Source of the DNA: CAVZTA01 sp963778025
GTDB taxonomy: Bacteria; Chloroflexota; Limnocylindria; Limnocylindrales; CSP1-4
DNA: 64,000 nt
NCBI GenBank assembly: GCA_963778025.1
Contig: CAVZTA010000001.1
Location: 117,885-181,884, forward strand
Direction of reading: 5' to 3'
The notes below the pieces were generated by a model. That model had not been told where the DNA came from. It did no database searches and worked only from the letters and a program-made list of their open reading frames with translations. The position numbers and the translations under genes are program-made. Below, one piece after another: positions 26,025 through 35,428 of the stretch; position 1 is the first letter of the stretch, and each line of letters opens with the position of its first letter.

Positions 26025-26453
26025 GTGTTCACCGGCGAGTACCGGCACACGGTCGACGAGAAGGGGCGCCTGGCCGTCCCGGCGCGCTTCCGCGCGCAGC
26101 TCGACGGTGGGGCGGTCGTGGCCCGCTGGCTGGACGAGTGCCTCGCGATCTTCCCCAAGGCGGCCTGGGAGGACCTCGCGACCAAGGTCCGCAGCCTGCC
26201 CATCACCGACCCGGCGGCCCGCAACTTCCAGCGGTACCTGTTCGCCGGCGCCTTCGACGTCGACCTCGACCGGCAGGGTCGGGTCCTCGTCCCGCAGGGC
26301 CTTCGCCAGTTCGCCGGCCTCGAAGGGGAGGCCGTCGTCGTCGGCTCGCTCGACCACGCCGAGATCTGGGCGCCCCAGCGGTGGGACGGCTACCGCAAGG
26401 AGCTCGAGGACCCGAACGTCCTCGCCCAGCACCTCACCGGCCTCGGCATCTGA
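26025..26453 (+). CDS. mraZ: Transcriptional regulator MraZ
   Basis: DNA-binding protein that usually represses its own division/cell-wall operon. It has two AbrB-like SpoVT folds: FTGEYRHTVDEKGRLAVPARFR at the start and AFDVDLDRQGRVLVPQGLRQFAGL in the second half (each with the D-x-K/Q-G-R-x-x-x-P signature). GTG 26025 follows a GCAGGGA ribosome site and gives 142 residues, the usual family length. The upstream frame extension to 25941 overlaps the MraZ boxes and is unlikely to be translated. Confidence 0.9.
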   Translation: MFTGEYRHTVDEKGRLAVPARFRAQLDGGAVVARWLDECLAIFPKAAWEDLATKVRSLPITDPAARNFQRYLFAGAFDVDLDRQGRVLVPQGLRQFAGLEGEAVVVGSLDHAEIWAPQRWDGYRKELEDPNVLAQHLTGLGI

Positions 26454-26515
26454 GGCCGCACCACATGCGCTTCCAGGGTCCGCTCGGGATCCGCTGATCG
26501 ATGGGTGGAGGAGAG

Positions 26516-27463
26516 ATGGAGGAAGGGCACCTGTCCGTGATGCCGGAGGAGGTCATCTCGACGCTCGCTCCGGCTTCGGGCAGCCTCCAGATCGACGCGA
26601 CCCTCGGCGGCGGTGGGCACACCGAGCGGATCCTGGAGGCGACATCTCCTGATGGCCGCCTCCTCGGGCTCGACGCCGATGGGGCGGCCATCGCCAGGGT
26701 CGACGCCCGCCTCCGGGCTCGATTCGGCGATCGCCTCGTCCTCCGCCGGTCGAACTTCCGCGAGCTCGCGACCGTGGCGCCCGACGCCGGCTTCGACACC
26801 GTCGACGGCCTCCTGTTCGACCTGGGTCTGTCGAGCTTCCAGCTGGCCGACCGCGAGCGCGGCTTCGGCATCCGGACCGGCGGCCCGCTCGACATGCGCT
26901 TCGACACCAGCCGGGGCGTTCCGGCGAGCGAGCTGCTCGCGAGCCTCGACGAAGCCGAGCTGGCCGCGCTGTTCCGCCGGTTCGGCGAGGAGCCGCAGGC
27001 GCGCCGCATCGCCCGGGCGATCGTCCAGGACCGTCGCACGCACCCCATCGAGACCGCCGAGGAGCTGGCCGCGCTGGTGCAGCGCGTCGCACCGGGCGAC
27101 CCGCGCAAGCGACATCGGATCCATCCCGCGACCCGCGTGTTCCAGGCCCTGCGGATCGCCGTCAACGAAGAGCTGGAGTCTCTCCAGACGGGTCTGGCCG
27201 CCGCGGTCGACCTCCTGCGACCCGGCGGCCGGCTCGTCGTGCTCAGCTACCACTCGCTCGAGGACCGCATCGTCAAGCGGTTCTTCCAGGCCGAGCGACG
27301 CGGCTGCATCTGCCCGCCCGAGGCGCCCGTGTGCGTGTGCGGGAAGCAGCCGCGCCTCCGCCTCGTCACCCGACCGTCGCTGACCCCGACCGCCGCCGAG
27401 GTCGCCGCGAACCCCCGGGCCCGGAGCGCCCGGCTTCGCGCGGCCGAACGGCTGGCGGCCTAG
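26516..27463 (+). CDS. rsmH: 16S rRNA (cytosine1402-N4)-methyltransferase
   Basis: Methylates C1402 in the ribosomal decoding site using S-adenosylmethionine. HLSVMPEEVISTL opens the protein, and DATLGGGGHTERIL is the SAM-binding loop. FRELATVAP, DGLLFDLGLSSFQL, the GFGIRTGGPLDMRFD segment, TRVFQALRIAVNEELESL and LVVLSYHSLEDRIVKRFF follow. The ATG at 26516 directly follows a GGAGGAGAG ribosome site, so the ATG at 26501 is rejected. It is second in the dcw cluster. Confidence 0.94.
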   Translation: MEEGHLSVMPEEVISTLAPASGSLQIDATLGGGGHTERILEATSPDGRLLGLDADGAAIARVDARLRARFGDRLVLRRSNFRELATVAPDAGFDTVDGLLFDLGLSSFQLADRERGFGIRTGGPLDMRFDTSRGVPASELLASLDEAELAALFRRFGEEPQARRIARAIVQDRRTHPIETAEELAALVQRVAPGDPRKRHRIHPATRVFQALRIAVNEELESLQTGLAAAVDLLRPGGRLVVLSYHSLEDRIVKRFFQAERRGCICPPEAPVCVCGKQPRLRLVTRPSLTPTAAEVAANPRARSARLRAAERLAA

Positions 27464-27604
27464 CCCATCCGCGGAGGACCCCGGTCGCCTGACACCCGAG
27501 CCCAGGACGCGAGCCCCCATCGCATCGCACCCCACCACGACGAACGAACCGCTTCGCGCGACCGACGGATCGAGGACCGGCGGTCGACAGGGAGGAGGAG
27601 TCCC

Positions 27605-27799
27605 GTGAGCAAGCGCCACCAGAGCAGCCGCCGCAAGACCTATGGACGACGCCAGCACGAGGTCCGCGAGCGGCGCACGCGCGACGACATCATGCCCATG
27701 GACGACCAGCTCGACGACACCGGCTCGACCGGCCTGTCCGACCGCTTCTCGTTCCTCGACGCACGCTCGCCCAGCCTCCGCTTCGCGCTGAGCGACTGA
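27605..27799 (+). CDS. Small basic/acidic protein between rsmH and ftsL
   Basis: A 64-residue protein, not recognised. The first half is very basic (SKRHQSSRRKTYGRRQHEVRE) and the second acidic to neutral, ending SPSLRFALSD. GTG 27605 has an excellent ribosome site (GGGAGGAGGAG), and the next start follows the stop by three bases, so it is very likely translated as part of the cluster. No membrane segment is present. It could be an RNA-binding or division-associated factor; function unknown. Confidence 0.65.
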   Translation: MSKRHQSSRRKTYGRRQHEVRERRTRDDIMPMDDQLDDTGSTGLSDRFSFLDARSPSLRFALSD

Positions 27800-27802
27800 C
27801 CG

Positions 27803-28201
27803 ATGGCCATCTACGAAGGCGCACGCCAGCGCACGGTCGTCCTCCCGCGCGTCCCGCGGCTGGAGCGTCAGCGACGGACCGTCGATGCGCCCGCCCTGCC
27901 TCGCCGGCGGGTCCGGTCGGCCGTTCGCGCCCGCCGCGGGACCAGCCGGATCGGCGTGCTCCTGGGCGTGATCGTCGTCGCCTTCGTGTGCGCGTTCTTC
28001 TCGCTGTCGCAGAGCGTGCGCGTGTCGGAGCTCCGCTACGAGGCCGACCGACTTCGCGCCCAGCAGGAAGACCTCCAGGCCCGCGCGCAGGATCTCCAGA
28101 ACGACCTCAACCGGCTGGCCAAGGCACCGGCCATCCGGAAGCTGGCCATCGACGCGGGCCTCGGACCGCTGTCCCAGCCGCTCATCATCCCCGCGCGCTG
28201 A
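27803..28201 (+). CDS. ftsL: FtsL-like cell-division protein
   Basis: A bitopic membrane protein: about 45 basic cytoplasmic residues, one transmembrane helix (IGVLLGVIVVAFVCAFFSL), then a coiled coil (ELRYEADRLRAQQEDLQARAQDLQ and onward) and a short tail. Size, topology and position between rsmH and ftsI fit FtsL, which forms the FtsQLB complex that activates septal synthesis. Sequence conservation in this family is low, so the call rests on architecture and context. Confidence 0.75.
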   Translation: MAIYEGARQRTVVLPRVPRLERQRRTVDAPALPRRRVRSAVRARRGTSRIGVLLGVIVVAFVCAFFSLSQSVRVSELRYEADRLRAQQEDLQARAQDLQNDLNRLAKAPAIRKLAIDAGLGPLSQPLIIPAR

Positions 28202-28211
28202 TCGACAGATC

Positions 28212-30044
28212 ATGCTCGGACGCACGGACTCCCGCCGTCGATCGCTCGTCGTGCTGCTCGCCTTCGTCGTGGCGGCCTCGAGCCTCGTCGTCCGGCTGGC
28301 GTACTGGCAGGTCGCCCGCAGCGCCGAGCTCGCGGCGGTCGCGGCCCAGCAGACATCGCTCCGGCTGGAGGAGCCCAGCCGTCGCGGCGCGATCTACGAC
28401 CGGACCGGGACCGTGGTCCTGGCCTCGACCGTCGAGCGCGACCTCCTGTCCGCGACGCCGAAGCGCCTGACGCCCGAACGGCGGCGCGAGGTCGCCGCGA
28501 ACCTGCTGACGATCCTCGGCCTCGAGGGCACCGCGGCGGTCAACCTCGTCGCGCGGATGACCTCCGATCGCGAGTACGTCGTCCTCTACCGGGAGCTCAC
28601 GCCCGAGCAGTCGGCCCGCATCCGCGAGCTGTCGAGCGGCGAGGACCCGGCGCTCTCGGGCCTGGCGCTCGAGCCACAGGCCAAGCGTGTCTACCCGCAG
28701 GCCGGCGGCGCCCCCGGGTCGACGCTCGCGGCGCACCTCCTCGGCTTCGTCAACCGTGAGGGCGAGGGGCAGTACGGCGTCGAGCAGTTCTATCAGTCGA
28801 CCCTGGCCGGCGCGCCCCGCGTGCTCCTGGCCGAGCGTGACATCAACCGGCGGCCGATCCCCGATACCGCCTCGATCCTGGAGCCCGGGACACCCGGCCA
28901 GGACCTGACGCTCACCATCGACGCGTCGCTCCAGGGTGCCCTCGAGCAGGAGCTGCTGTCGGCGTGGATCGCGGACCGTGCCAAGCGCGTCTCGGCGGTC
29001 GTGCTCGATCCGTACACCGGCGAGGTCTATGCGTACGGCAGCTACCCCACCTACGACGCGAACGACTACAGCGCGATCGGGAGCGAGGACCCGGGCCGGT
29101 TCGTCGACCCCATCGTGTCCAGCGTCTACGAGCCGGGCTCGGTGTTCAAGATGGTGACCGCCGTGGCCGCGCTCCAGCGCGACACCGTGACGCCCAAGAC
29201 GAAGATCAAGGACACCGGCAAGCTCGTCGTCGACGACGGCCGGGCGCATGTCGACGACGCCGACCACAAGGCCAGGGGCTGGATGACGTTCGAGGACGCG
29301 GTCGCGTACTCGCGCAACGTGGTCGCGGCGAAGGTCGCCCTGAGCCTGGGCAAGACGACCAAGGCATCGGCCCAGGATCTGTTCGACACGTGGACCACGA
29401 TGGGCTTCGGTCAGCCGACCGGGATCGACCTCGCCAATGAGACGGCGGGTCTCGTGCGCGACCCGGCGACCACGCACTGGGCGCAGATCGACGTCGCGAA
29501 CGGGGCGTTCGGGCAGGGCATCGCGGTGACGCCCGTCCAGCTCGCCCAGGCGTACGCCGCGATGCTCAACGGCGGCGTCCTGATCCAGCCGCGCGTCGTC
29601 GCGTCGGTCGGCGGCCGCGACACCGAGCCCATCGTGAAGGGCCGCGTCATGACCGCCGAGCTCAGCAAGACCCTGACCGGGATGATGCGCCACGTCATCG
29701 AGGAGGTCGACTTCTACCACGACCGGACCTCGATCCCGGGGTTCGAGGTCGGGGGCAAGACCGGCACCGCCCAGATCTGGGATTCGAAGAAGGGCCGCTG
29801 GAAGCACAACCTGTTCAACTATTCGTTCGTCGGATACGTCGCGCGCGAAGCCGGCCGGCCCGACCTGGTCGTCGCGGTGCGCATCGAGGAGGGCACGCCG
29901 ACGACCGTCCGGCTGGGGCAGCTCGAGATGCCCGTGATGTCGTTCGAGCTCTTCCGACGCGTCGCGCACGACGCCATCAACACCCCCGACCTGGTCCCGG
30001 AACGCCCGCGCGGTCCGGTGGTCGTCGCCGACGCCGCCCCTTGA
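28212..30044 (+). CDS. ftsI: Penicillin-binding protein 2/3 (septal transpeptidase FtsI)
   Basis: Crosslinks peptidoglycan at the division septum. An N-terminal transmembrane helix (LVVLLAFVVAASSLVVRLAY), the pedestal domain (RRGAIYDRTGTVVLA), then the transpeptidase domain with the SxxK nucleophile in YEPGSVFKM, SRN in AYSRNVV, and KTGTAQ in VGGKTGTAQIW. Length 610 is normal for class B enzymes, with no PASTA domains. It follows ftsL by 10 bases, and the stop overlaps the murF TTG. Confidence 0.92.
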   Translation: MLGRTDSRRRSLVVLLAFVVAASSLVVRLAYWQVARSAELAAVAAQQTSLRLEEPSRRGAIYDRTGTVVLASTVERDLLSATPKRLTPERRREVAANLLTILGLEGTAAVNLVARMTSDREYVVLYRELTPEQSARIRELSSGEDPALSGLALEPQAKRVYPQAGGAPGSTLAAHLLGFVNREGEGQYGVEQFYQSTLAGAPRVLLAERDINRRPIPDTASILEPGTPGQDLTLTIDASLQGALEQELLSAWIADRAKRVSAVVLDPYTGEVYAYGSYPTYDANDYSAIGSEDPGRFVDPIVSSVYEPGSVFKMVTAVAALQRDTVTPKTKIKDTGKLVVDDGRAHVDDADHKARGWMTFEDAVAYSRNVVAAKVALSLGKTTKASAQDLFDTWTTMGFGQPTGIDLANETAGLVRDPATTHWAQIDVANGAFGQGIAVTPVQLAQAYAAMLNGGVLIQPRVVASVGGRDTEPIVKGRVMTAELSKTLTGMMRHVIEEVDFYHDRTSIPGFEVGGKTGTAQIWDSKKGRWKHNLFNYSFVGYVAREAGRPDLVVAVRIEEGTPTTVRLGQLEMPVMSFELFRRVAHDAINTPDLVPERPRGPVVVADAAP

Positions 30045-31537
30045 TCGCGCCGCCGCCCCCGGCGAGTCAGCGTGCGAGACTTGGGTCCGTGCCCGAACCG
30101 ACCGGCGGGGCGGCCCAGGTGCTGACCGCCGATGACCTGGTGGCCGCGACCGGCGGCACGCTCCTGCGCCGATCCGAGCGACCCGTGCGGGGCGGCGCCG
30201 TCGACTCCCGGCTGGTCGAGCCCGGCTCGCTGTTCGTGGCGCTGCCTGGCGAGCGCACCGACGGCCACCGATTCCTGGACGCGGCGGCGTCGTCGGGGGC
30301 CGCGGCGCTCCTGATCTCCCGGGACCCCGATCCGGGCACCGGCGAGGCCCCGCTCGACGAGCTCGGCGATGTGACGATCGTCCGCGTGCCCGACACGCTG
30401 CGCGGGCTCCAGGCCGTCGCGGCGGCGTGGCGGACGCGGTTCGACCCGCTCGTGGTCGGCGTCACAGGCTCGATCGCCAAGACCTCGACGAAGGAGGCGA
30501 TCAGCGTCGTCCTGGGCGCCCGTTGGCGGACGCTCAAGAACGAGGGCAACCAGAACAACGAGGTCGGCTTGCCGCTGACCGTCCTGCGGCTCGGGCCGGA
30601 GCACGAGGCCGCCGTCCTCGAGATGGGCATGTACGTCGGCGGGGAGATCCGCGAGCTCGCCGCGATCGGCCGTCCGGCCATCGGCGTGGTGACCGCCGTG
30701 CACGGCGTGCACCTGTCGCGGATCGGCTCCATCGACGCGGTGGAGCGGGCCAAGGGCGAGCTCGTCGAGGCACTGCCCGCGGCCGCCGATGGCGGCGTCG
30801 CGATCCTCAACGCCGACGACCCGCGGGTCCGCCGGATGGACGCGCGGACGCGCGCGCTGCCGATGACCTACGGGTTCGCCGACGACGCCGACGTCCGGGC
30901 GGTGGACCTCAGGTCGCGTGCCCGGGACGGGATGGCGTTCCGTCTGCTCGCGCGCGGGGACGCGATCGAGATGACGATCCCGACGCTGGGCCGGCTGTCC
31001 GTGCACAACGCGCTCGCCGGGGCGGCGGTGGGGCTGGCTGCCGGCCTCGATCTCGCCACGATCGCCGCGGCACTCGGCGGCGGCTGGTCCGCGCCACACC
31101 GCGGCGTCCTGATCGACGCGGGTGGCGTGACGATCGTGGACGACAGCTACAACGCCTCGCCGGCGTCGGTCCAGGCGGCGCTCGAGCTGATCGGCGGGTT
31201 CCCGGGCCGGCACGTCGCGGTCCTCGGCGAGATGAAGGAGCTGGGCAGCGGCCACGACGAGGGCCATCGGATCGCGGGCGAGGCCGCGGCCCGCGGCGCG
31301 GAGCTCGTCGTGGTGGTCGACGGCGAACCGGGCGGTCCGGCACACGGCATCGTCGAGGGTGCGGCGGCGATCGGCGAGGCGGACGTCATCGCGGTCACCG
31401 ATCGCGACGCGGCCCTCGAGGTGCTCACCGAGCGGCTCCGGCCGGGCGACGTGGTGCTCGTGAAGGCGTCCCGCGGCGTGGAGCTCGACCGGCTCGTCGA
31501 CGCGCTCGTCGCGCGCCTCGGCGGCACCGGACGGTGA
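30041..31537 (+). CDS. murF: UDP-MurNAc-tripeptide--D-Ala-D-Ala ligase
   Basis: Adds D-Ala-D-Ala to the cell-wall precursor. The N-terminal uridine-binding domain has VDSRLVEPGSLFVALPGERTDG (in two parts). The ATPase domain has NEGNQNNEVGLPL and EMGMYVGGEI, and the C-terminal domain has VDDSYNASPASV and VLGEMKELG. The phosphate loop reads GVTGSIAKTST, with Ala where the Walker A Gly is expected. TTG 30041 overlaps the ftsI stop (TTGA). A start further in at the GTG near 30089 is also possible, since the first 16 residues look like linker. Confidence 0.9.
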   Translation: MIAPPPPASQRARLGSVPEPTGGAAQVLTADDLVAATGGTLLRRSERPVRGGAVDSRLVEPGSLFVALPGERTDGHRFLDAAASSGAAALLISRDPDPGTGEAPLDELGDVTIVRVPDTLRGLQAVAAAWRTRFDPLVVGVTGSIAKTSTKEAISVVLGARWRTLKNEGNQNNEVGLPLTVLRLGPEHEAAVLEMGMYVGGEIRELAAIGRPAIGVVTAVHGVHLSRIGSIDAVERAKGELVEALPAAADGGVAILNADDPRVRRMDARTRALPMTYGFADDADVRAVDLRSRARDGMAFRLLARGDAIEMTIPTLGRLSVHNALAGAAVGLAAGLDLATIAAALGGGWSAPHRGVLIDAGGVTIVDDSYNASPASVQAALELIGGFPGRHVAVLGEMKELGSGHDEGHRIAGEAAARGAELVVVVDGEPGGPAHGIVEGAAAIGEADVIAVTDRDAALEVLTERLRPGDVVLVKASRGVELDRLVDALVARLGGTGR

Positions 31538-31543
31538 CGCCCG

Positions 31544-32557
31544 ATGACCCTGGAGATCATCCAGGGCCTCCTGCTCGCGTTCGCCCTCGTGGTCATCCTC
31601 ATGCCGCCGTATATCCGGTTCCTGCGGCATCTCGGGTTCGGCAAGCGGATCCGCGTCGAGGGCCCAGAGGGCCACCACGTCAAGGAAGGGACGCCGACGA
31701 TGGGCGGCCTGCTGGTGATCCTGGTCGTGCTCGGGCTGTATTTCCTCCTCCACGGCGTCCCGGAGCGCGGGATCGTCGCGCCGCTGGCGGCGCTGGGCAT
31801 CGTGGGCTTCCTGGGCGCGGTGGACGACTATCTGAACGCCCGGACGGGGGAAGGCATCCGTGCCCGCCAGAAGCTCATCTGGCAGTCGGTCTTCGGCGTG
31901 TTCTTCGCCTGGCAGATCCAGCAGACCTACGGCCTGACCGGCTTCCGTGTGCCGGTGCTGGGGGACGTGTTCGTCGATCCGATCGTCTGGGTCGCGCTGT
32001 CCGCCTTCGCGATCGTCGCCGCCTCGAATGGCGTGAACCTGACCGACGGGCTGGACGGCCTGGCCGGTGGCACGCTCGTCTTCTCGTTCGTCGCGTTCCT
32101 GATCATCGCGTTGCTCAACGTCGTGCCGCTGGCCGATGGGACGACGGGCAATCAGCCGCAGGTCGCCGTCCTGTGCGCGCTGCTCATCGGCGGGCTGCTG
32201 GGCTTCCTGTGGTTCAACGTGCACCCGGCCCAGATCTTCATGGGCGATTCCGGTGCGCTCGCGTTCGGGGCGACCCTCGCGGTCATCGCGATCGTCACCG
32301 GTCAGCTGTTCGTGCTGCCGCTGATCGGGCTGATCTTCGTGGTCGAGACCCTCTCGGACATCATCCAGATCGGCTACTTCAAGCTGAGCGGCGGCAAGCG
32401 GGTGTTCCGGATGGCGCCGCTGCACCATCACTTCGAGCTGGGCGGCTGGGACGAGGAGAAGATCACCCTTCGCTTCTGGATCGTCGCGGTGCTCGCGGGA
32501 CTCCTGGGCGTGACGCTGTTCCTGGCGTCGCTGCCGGACTTCCAGCTGACGGCATGA
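31544..32557 (+). CDS. mraY: Phospho-MurNAc-pentapeptide transferase
   Basis: Membrane enzyme that makes lipid I by moving phospho-MurNAc-pentapeptide onto undecaprenyl phosphate. It has about ten transmembrane helices. Conserved cytoplasmic loops are visible: KEGTPTMGGLLVI, the Asp pair in GAVDDYLNARTGEGIRARQK, NGVNLTDGLDGLAGGT, FMGDSGALAFGA, and the His cluster APLHHHFELGGW. Length 337 is typical. It begins six bases after murF and overlaps murD by ATGA. Confidence 0.95.
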   Translation: MTLEIIQGLLLAFALVVILMPPYIRFLRHLGFGKRIRVEGPEGHHVKEGTPTMGGLLVILVVLGLYFLLHGVPERGIVAPLAALGIVGFLGAVDDYLNARTGEGIRARQKLIWQSVFGVFFAWQIQQTYGLTGFRVPVLGDVFVDPIVWVALSAFAIVAASNGVNLTDGLDGLAGGTLVFSFVAFLIIALLNVVPLADGTTGNQPQVAVLCALLIGGLLGFLWFNVHPAQIFMGDSGALAFGATLAVIAIVTGQLFVLPLIGLIFVVETLSDIIQIGYFKLSGGKRVFRMAPLHHHFELGGWDEEKITLRFWIVAVLAGLLGVTLFLASLPDFQLTA

Positions 32558-34124
32558 CGATGTCGACGACGACACCGACGATCGACCCGGACACGCTGTC
32601 GATGGCCGCGATCCGCGACGGCGTCCTGCGCGACCGGCCGGTGGCCGTGCTGGGCTTCGCGCGCAGCGGCATCGCCCTCGCCCGCTTCCTCACCGATGCC
32701 GGCGCGCGCGTGCGCATCTACGACGCGCGCCCGGCGGCGGAGCTGGAACGGGCGATCGGACAGCTCGAAGGTCGGTCGGTCGAGCTGGCCCTCGGGCCCG
32801 CGGTCGACCCCTCGGCGGTGCTCGACGACGTCGCCCTGGTCACGACCTCGCCCGTCATCAACCCGGACTACCCGACGACCGAGCCGCGCCTCCGCGCCGT
32901 GCTTCGAGCCCTGGTCGACCGGCGGACGGCGGGCGATCCGAGCGCGCCGGCCCTGGTCCAGGAGGCGGACCTGTTCCTGCGCCTGTGCCCCGCGCCGACG
33001 GTCGGTGTCACCGGCACGAAGGGCAAGACGACGACCTCGTCGCTCATCGCGGCGATCCTCGCCGCCGACCCGGTGCACCCCGCGGTCCTCGGCGGCAACA
33101 TCGGCATCCCGCTCGTCGAACGGCTGTGGGAGCTGACGCCCGAGCACCGCGTGGTCATCGAGCTCTCGGAGCTCCAGCTGCCCACGCTGTCGCGCGGCAC
33201 GACCATCGCCGCGTACACGAACGTGACCTCCGATCACCTCGACCGGCACGGGTCCCTCGAGGCGTACCGGCGCGTCAAGCGGCGGCTTGCGGAGCTCGTC
33301 GACCCCGATGGCGCGCTGGTGCTGAACGGCGACGACCCGGTCGTGACGTCCTATGCCGGGGCGACGGCCGCCACCTCCGTGGTCTACCGCGACGGGCCGC
33401 CGATGGCGGGCGGCGTCGGCGTGGTCGACGAGTGGATCGTCGCCGCGGGTGTGCCGCGCCTGACGCTGGCCGGCGGCGGGACCGCGGCGACCGGCCCCGG
33501 CGGCCGGATCATGCCCCTCGGCGAGCTCGCGATCCCGGGCCGCCACAACGTCTCGAACGCGCTGGCCGGGGTCGCGGTGGGCCTGCTCATGGGGCTCGAT
33601 GCCCGATGCGATCCGTCGCGCGGCGGCCGGGTTCACGGGGGTCGAGCATCGCCTGGAGCCGGTCGCGCCTGATCGACGGTGTCCGCTTCGTCAACGATTC
33701 GCAGGGCACCCAACCGGATGCCGTGATCGCCGCGATCCGCGCGTTCGAGCCGCCGATCGTGCTCATCGCCGGCGGCCGCGACAAGGGCGTCGACCTGGAG
33801 CCGCTCAGCCAGGTGGCCGGGGAGCGCGTCCACGCCGCGGTCCTCATCGGCGAGAGCGGCCCGACCCTGGAGCGCCTGTTCCGGGACCGCGGCCTGATGC
33901 GCACCGAACACGCGGCCACGCTCGAGGAGGCGGTCGAGCGGGCGGATGCGCTGGCCCGCGACGCGCTGGCCCGCGACGCGCTGGCCGGAGCCGAGACGCC
34001 GGCCACGGTGCTGCTCAGCCCCGCCGCCGCGAGCTTCGACATGTTCGAGGACTACGCCGCCCGCGGTCGGGCGTTCAAGGCCGCGGTCGCGGCCCTCGCC
34101 CAGCGACGACGAGGAGGGCGCTGA
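32554..34124 (+). CDS. murD: UDP-MurNAc-L-Ala--D-Glu ligase, two frameshifts
   Basis: Adds D-glutamate to UDP-MurNAc-L-alanine. The N-terminal VAVLGFARSGIALARFL, the ATP loop GVTGTKGKTTTSSLIA, ELSELQLPTL, NVTSDHLDRHGSLEAY, LNGDDP and GRHNVSNALAG lie in the first frame. The C-terminal part (RLIDGVRFVNDSQGTQPDAV, then LIAGGRDKGVDLEPL and LLSPAAASFDMF) lies in another. The link is restored by removing an extra C near 33603 and adding two bases in the CG run near 33659. The bridging frame encodes RRAAAGFTGVEHRLEPVA, as expected. ATG 32554 overlaps the mraY stop. Confidence 0.88.
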
Positions 34125-35428
34125 TGGCCAGCATCACGAGTCCGCTCCGCCCCGCGAAGCCGCCGCCGCCGACCCGGGTCGTCACCCGGCAGAAGGCGGG
34201 CAACGTCCAGCGCGAGCGCCACGAGCCCGAGTACGCGATCCTGCTCGCGATCGTCGCGCTCACCGCCGTGGGCATCCTGATGGTCTATTCGTCGTCGGCG
34301 ATGAAGGCGTACCTCGAGCGCGACGACACGTTCGCGATCGTCGGACCCCAGATCGTGTGGGCCGCCCTGGGCATCGGTGCGCTGCTCATCACGATGCGCA
34401 TCGACTACCGGCTGCTGCGCCTCGCCGCCGTGCCGCTCCTCGGCGTGGCGTTCGTGTTCCTCGTCATCGTCCTGCTGCCGCCCGTCGGGCCGATCAGCCC
34501 GCGCATCGTCGGCGGGTCGGCGCGCTGGCTCCAGATCGGCCCGCTGCCGTCCGTCCACCCGGCGGAGTTCGCGAAGCTCGCGCTCGTCGTCTATCTCGCG
34601 AGCTGGCTCGCCCAGCGCGGCACGCGCATCAAGAGCTTCGTCCGCGGCACGGTGCCGTTCCTGCTCCTCGTCGGGCCGGTCGTCTGTCTCGTGCTGCTGG
34701 AGCCCGATCTCGGGACGTCATCGGTCCTCGGGTTCACCGCGTTCACGATGTTCTTCCTCGCCGGCGCGCGGCTGCTCCACCTCGCAGGCCTTGCCCTCGC
34801 CGCCGTGCCCGTCGTCGCGTTCCTGTTCATCGAGGGCTACCAGGTCGACCGGATCCGCGCCTGGCTCGACCCGTGGGCGGACCCGACCGGCATCGGCTTC
34901 CACTCGATCCAGAGCTACCTCGCGCTCGCGCTGGGTGGCGTCACCGGCGCGGGGCTCGGCCAGAGCCGGCTCGCGGGTGGTCTGTTCCTGCCCAACGCCT
35001 CGAACGACTTCATCTTCGCGATCATCGGCGAGGAGTTCGGGCTGGTCGGCGGGATCGTCGTCGTCGTGCTGTTCCTCGCGTTCGCGTACCTTGGCATCCG
35101 CACGGCCCTTCGGGCGCCGGACACGTTCGGCGCGCTGCTCGCCGGGGGCATCACGTCCTGGATCAGCATCCAGGCGTTCATCAACATCGGCGTCGTGGTC
35201 GGGCTGTTCCCGGTGACGGGCATCCCGCTGCCGTTCATCTCGGCCGGTGGGAGCTCGCTCATCATCAGCTTCGCCGCGATCGGGGTGCTGCTGTCGGTGA
35301 GCCGGGAGACGGTGGAGAAGGGAAGCTGGAACGATGCGCCTGCTGATCGCGGGCGGGGGCACGGGCGGGCACATCTACCCGGCCCTCGCCGTCGCCCGGT
35401 CGCTCCTCGCGCGGCCGGACGGAGCTGA
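34124..35428 (+). CDS. ftsW: Septal peptidoglycan polymerase FtsW (SEDS family)
   Basis: Glycosyltransferase that polymerises lipid II with FtsI. A Pro/Arg-rich cytoplasmic lead precedes about ten transmembrane helices. SEDS landmarks: GILMVYSSSAM, GGSARWLQIGPL followed by HPAEFAKLAL, LLEPDLGTSSVL, ASNDFIFAIIGEEFGLVG, and GIPLPFISAGGSSLI. The start overlaps the murD stop (TGATG). The frame runs 95 bases into murG and ends in Arg/Gly-rich sequence that looks untypical, so the real stop may have been hidden by an indel near 35335. Confidence 0.92.
   Translation: MASITSPLRPAKPPPPTRVVTRQKAGNVQRERHEPEYAILLAIVALTAVGILMVYSSSAMKAYLERDDTFAIVGPQIVWAALGIGALLITMRIDYRLLRLAAVPLLGVAFVFLVIVLLPPVGPISPRIVGGSARWLQIGPLPSVHPAEFAKLALVVYLASWLAQRGTRIKSFVRGTVPFLLLVGPVVCLVLLEPDLGTSSVLGFTAFTMFFLAGARLLHLAGLALAAVPVVAFLFIEGYQVDRIRAWLDPWADPTGIGFHSIQSYLALALGGVTGAGLGQSRLAGGLFLPNASNDFIFAIIGEEFGLVGGIVVVVLFLAFAYLGIRTALRAPDTFGALLAGGITSWISIQAFINIGVVVGLFPVTGIPLPFISAGGSSLIISFAAIGVLLSVSRETVEKGSWNDAPADRGRGHGRAHLPGPRRRPVAPRAAGRS

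Noticed and set aside
30427..32553. Very long open frame over murF and mraY preceding murD
   Set aside because: Arg/Gly-rich shadow of murF and mraY; only the part from 32554 is real (murD).
29819..32575. 918-residue minus-strand frame opposite ftsI-mraY
   Set aside because: His/Asp/Arg-rich composition typical of antisense shadows in GC-rich coding DNA; no family motif, and the plus strand holds certain genes.
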